From Macquaria australasica (Eukaryota > Chordata > Actinopteri > Centrarchiformes > Percichthyidae), in NCBI GenBank assembly GCA_005408345.1, contig SEMN01000349.1:472809-536808 (forward strand): a stretch of DNA of 64,000 nucleotides, in the 5' to 3' direction. Below are positions 60,861 through 64,000 of the stretch, piece after piece. Below the pieces are notes generated by a model. It worked only from the letters and a program-made list of their open reading frames with translations, was not told where the DNA came from and did not search any database. Position numbers and translations under genes: made by a program. The stretch's first letter is position 1, and the number at the start of each line of letters is the position of its first letter.

Positions 60861-62884
60861 TACAGTTATATTTTTGTATTTTATTTTATTATTTTCATAC
60901 CGTCTTTCTTTGGTGATAAACTGTATTGTTTAGCTGTAAAATATCCTGCCTCAGTATAAGTTTTTGCCACAACTCATTAGCAGACTGAAATATTTGTTTA
61001 TGTGTATGGTGGAAAAAATATTGACTGACATACTGTTATCATGTGTTTCTTCACGCTCTAACACTGTGGTGTGCTCTGTTGACACTTAATGATTCAATAA
61101 AATGCTGCAGTTTGTTAAAATCTGACATTTAACAGTTCACCCATGTTTGTGTATGGATTAAATACGAGATATGATGTGTTAATTAGTAAGCTTTAGAGGT
61201 GCAAAGGTGGATTTTATTACATTTCTTTATTGTCATATGCACAACAATAACAGTGAAGCAGTCAATTGGCAATGAAATTGTAAGATCTCAAACTCCTTTT
61301 CATATATATGGCAGGATTGTGAAGATATCAATCCAGAATACATTAAACTTCAGTTTAACCTCAGACTAAAGGATATGGATCTTCAGGAGTGGCCTGCTGA
61401 GGTTTATAGTAATAACTACAGCTTGTTTAAGACTGTAAGATTTTGTTTTGGAAAAAATATCATTTTTTCGTTCAGCCCTGTGTACAGAACAAATCTGTTT
61501 AATTTTAGGTAGTCATAATCGGCCAGATATTTATGTGACTATGTTTCAGCACTGACATCTGTTTGACAGCAGATCAAAGTGACCAGTATCGCTGTATTAG
61601 TTTGTCCTGGTTTTGTTGGGAGAGAAACAGGTTAGTTAAATTAGTTCAAGCACTGTTCAATTCTAAGTAACAATTCACTACTAGTAGCATTGCTTTAGCT
61701 CATTTGTATATTTATTCATTTATTTACTCTGAATTTTTCTGTCCACTTACTTTATTTCTATGTTGTTGTTGTTGTTTATTTGTTTTTTTTGTCCATATAC
61801 CTCCTTGAGGGGTCATCGTAGAATAAAGAAAAGTCGAAAAGTCGAAAAAGCAGCAGGAGGTTCAGTCTCTTCGGTCTCAGATTTTCTCATTGATCAACTG
61901 GGCAAGGCAGCCATCCAAACTCTCTCTCTCTGTCTTCCTACTCTCTCTTTTCTTCCATTCTCTCTTTCCTTCTTTCTTTATCCTCCCTCTTACTTCTCCC
62001 CTCTCCTTTTGTTTCTTCTTCTCCCTCCCTCTCCCTTCCTTCCTTCCTTCTTTCCCAATCAAATTAATCAACTTTATAAAAAAACACTGCATATTCATGT
62101 TGGAAATCAGTTTCCCCTGAACTTGTTCACTTCAGTTCAGTTTATAGAAGTTTTCTCGTTTAGTCAAACAAGGATTTAAATGAGTTTAAATCCTTTTTGC
62201 TTTTCCCAGCAGAGGTGTTTCTCTCAAACAGCAGTGAACTAATTTTGGAACTCCTGTTTGTTTAAGTTGTTCTGGATGTGAAAGTGTTGTCAAGATCAGA
62301 AAGTCATGTTGTTCCAGTTTATGTATTTATCTATTATTGATGTTCCCAAAAGTTCCTGCCTTTCAGCTGCAAGTGTTTTTTTTTCTCAAGATAAAAAGAT
62401 TATCAAAAGATCTGCGGTTGTTTAGAATCGATACGATCTCACAGCTGGATGGGAGAGAGTTTCAGGGGAAAAACAGAAAAATATTTAATCTGCAAATGTT
62501 GTCTAGGGACCAAACAGTCTGATACAACCCAGATACAGCTACAGTACTGTTTAAAAAGTTTCACAGTCTGTCTTTAAAATAAACCTTTAAAATAAAGGAT
62601 CATCACTCTGGTTTTACATGTTCGAGCAAATCAGGGACTGTTTTCATATCAAGCATTGTCTCACAGCCTCTGACGAAAAATGACCATATTTTTGTAAAAA
62701 TATTATGAAAGTCAATTTAAGTTGAATTACAGCAAATATTCTGCTATGCATATGTGATTTTAACATTTGCGGTTAAATTAATTTTGTTAAAAATGTTATT
62801 TTTCTGAACAGCAACTTTTTTAACATAAGAAACAACCAAATTCACATTATCATTGTCTTCAGCATTTGATGATCTGAAAACAGA
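60861..62884. other. Intergenic, no gene seen
   Basis: AT-rich. Contains a polypyrimidine tract (61915-62055, ending in CCTTCCTTCCTTC units) whose translated frames are artefacts. No exon, RNA gene or transposon recognised. Confidence 0.5.
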
Positions 62885-64000
62885 ACTCATCAATGTAACA
62901 CTTTTCATCAGATTCTTCTTCTTAGCGTGTCCACACACAAACTATATCTTAACTATATCTTCTAGAGCTAAAGACTTTTGCTCTGTCATTGTATTCTGCG
63001 AGGTCTTCTTGTGCATGGCTGTTTTAGCAGTGGGCAGTGTAGTAAGTGGTCCATGGTCTGTGGTTCTGTACCACATTCGCAAGTTACGTCTTTGCTCCCC
63101 AGGTAAGCCCATTTCTGCAGTGATACCTTGCATCGGCCGGTTCCAGATTGCAATCAGTTAAGGCATTTCCAGTCCACCCACCACGAATCCGTTCCGGGAG
63201 GTAGAGTTTCCAATATGGACTATGGGAGACGTGCTAGGTGAGAGATTGGAAAGCCTTTGATTCCATGCGGTAACTCTTACTATACTTTCGGCTTTGGTGT
63301 TACGCTCTTCATGAAGCTCTTTCTGAATTTTAGTCTGCTCTTGACGGGTAAGTGTCCATGAAGGGTATGCCAAATGTCGGAGAGCTGGTGTTGGCGTTCT
63401 TTTCTGCTTGCCTCTGATTTCAGGAGGCGCTGTGTCTGATAGCGTACTTCTGTCTGTTGTTCTGAGGCACCCTATTATTAACTGACTAGCAGTGTTAATG
63501 GCGAAGTCGAGTTTCTTCGCATGGACTGATCTTTCCCATACTAGACATACGTACTCAGCCACTGAGTAGCAGAGAGTTCGTACAGTGGATCGCAAGCTTT
63601 GTGGGTTGGCATCCCAGCTGGTGCCAATGAGTTTGGAGACGATGTTGTTACTCGCCCTAATTTTGTCTTTTGTCTTCTCGGAATCTGTTTGAATGAGAGA
63701 CATCAGTCTAGCGTGACACCTAAGTAAGTCGGGTGTTCACAATGTTCCAAGTTTGTTCCAGGCCATGTTACCAACAAGTTACACATGGCTTCCCCGTTGC
63801 ACACATAGAATGTGCCAGGGATTTGCCTGGGTTTTTGATGGGTTCGCACGGAGGAGATTCTCTTCGTAGTATGGTGTTGGTTCGTTCAGAGCACTGGAGA
63901 GTCTTTCCTCAACAGCGGTGAAGTTGGCTTCTTGTGCGGCCACACCTAGATCATCTGCATATATGAAGCGGTTGGTACCCTCACTTCCTGGTTGATTGTT
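62885..64000 (-). mobile_element. LINE (non-LTR retrotransposon) 3' part, runs off the right edge
   Basis: On the minus strand the sequence enters the reverse transcriptase at the YADD catalytic motif (63950-63961, in RFIYADDLGVA) and continues through TYLGVTLD (about 63700-63730), a long post-RT segment and a C-terminal cysteine-histidine motif at 63032-63081. The 5' part lies beyond 64000. The 3' end is near 62885 with no clear poly-A or repeat tail. The clade is not assigned with confidence; the C-terminal organisation is Jockey/CR1-like or RTE-like by recollection. Confidence 0.85.
62950..64000 (-). pseudogene. LINE reverse transcriptase C-terminal remnant
   Basis: The frame from 63703 to 63158 (181 codons, with RTLCYSVAEYVCLVWERSVH and NTASQLIIGCLRTT) is the post-RT region of LINE polymerases. 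Upstream the YADD region is readable but separated by a stop just after YLGVTLD and a further stop near 63777. Downstream the frame stops at 63158, and the CX1CX8HX3C motif (CECG...TMDHLLHC) is in another frame. At least one frameshift and two stops make it non-functional. Both catalytic Asp residues of YADD are intact. Confidence 0.85.

Overview
The window is animal nuclear DNA, most likely from a ray-finned (percomorph-type) fish. Short GT-AG-bounded exons lie in long introns, (CA)n/(GT)n microsatellites are frequent, and the transposable elements (Tc1-like, hAT- and Harbinger-like MITEs, Ty3/gypsy, a LINE) together with a short repeat beginning in (AATTC)n units are typical of fish. This organism call is inference from gene structure and repeat content; no species can be named.

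Only one host gene is supported: the 3' part of wdr7 (WD repeat-containing protein 7, rabconnectin-3 beta) on the + strand. Eight coding exons lie at 10603-10830, 20239-20425, 30026-30143, 31007-31156, 31450-31532, 32391-32490, 42798-42902 and 49135-49338. They join in one frame without a break and give 390 complete codons plus the last two bases of a split codon, ending in TAA at 49336-49338. The 3' UTR probably runs to about 52540, with AATAAA at 52516-52521. The first 10.6 kb is upstream intron in which no exon was recognised. Everything after about 52.5 kb is intergenic or belongs to an unrecognised gene.

Repeats by region: a decayed Tc1-like element carrying a nested insertion (6502-8015); a short interspersed repeat just before the first exon (10217-10437), with copies at 52963-53125 and, inverted, 47519-47602; a TIR element (16636-17461); a near-perfect inverted duplication (19483-19592 and 23908-23990) whose arms flank the second exon; a Harbinger-like MITE (26175-26666); a hAT-like MITE (29272-29849); about 130-bp-period repeats (11882-12110 and 34010-34400); and a 99-bp (CT)n tract that serves as the polypyrimidine tract of the seventh exon. 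A gypsy element lies in the last intron (44805-48443) with a CCATT target duplication. Downstream are an antisense gypsy fragment (58345-60860) split by a solo LTR (59183-59801), and the 3' end of an antisense LINE that runs off the right edge (62885-64000).

No previously undescribed multi-gene system was found. The observations most worth a second look are the inverted-repeat pair bracketing a wdr7 exon, the microsatellite used as a splice-site polypyrimidine tract, and the nested retroelement histories.
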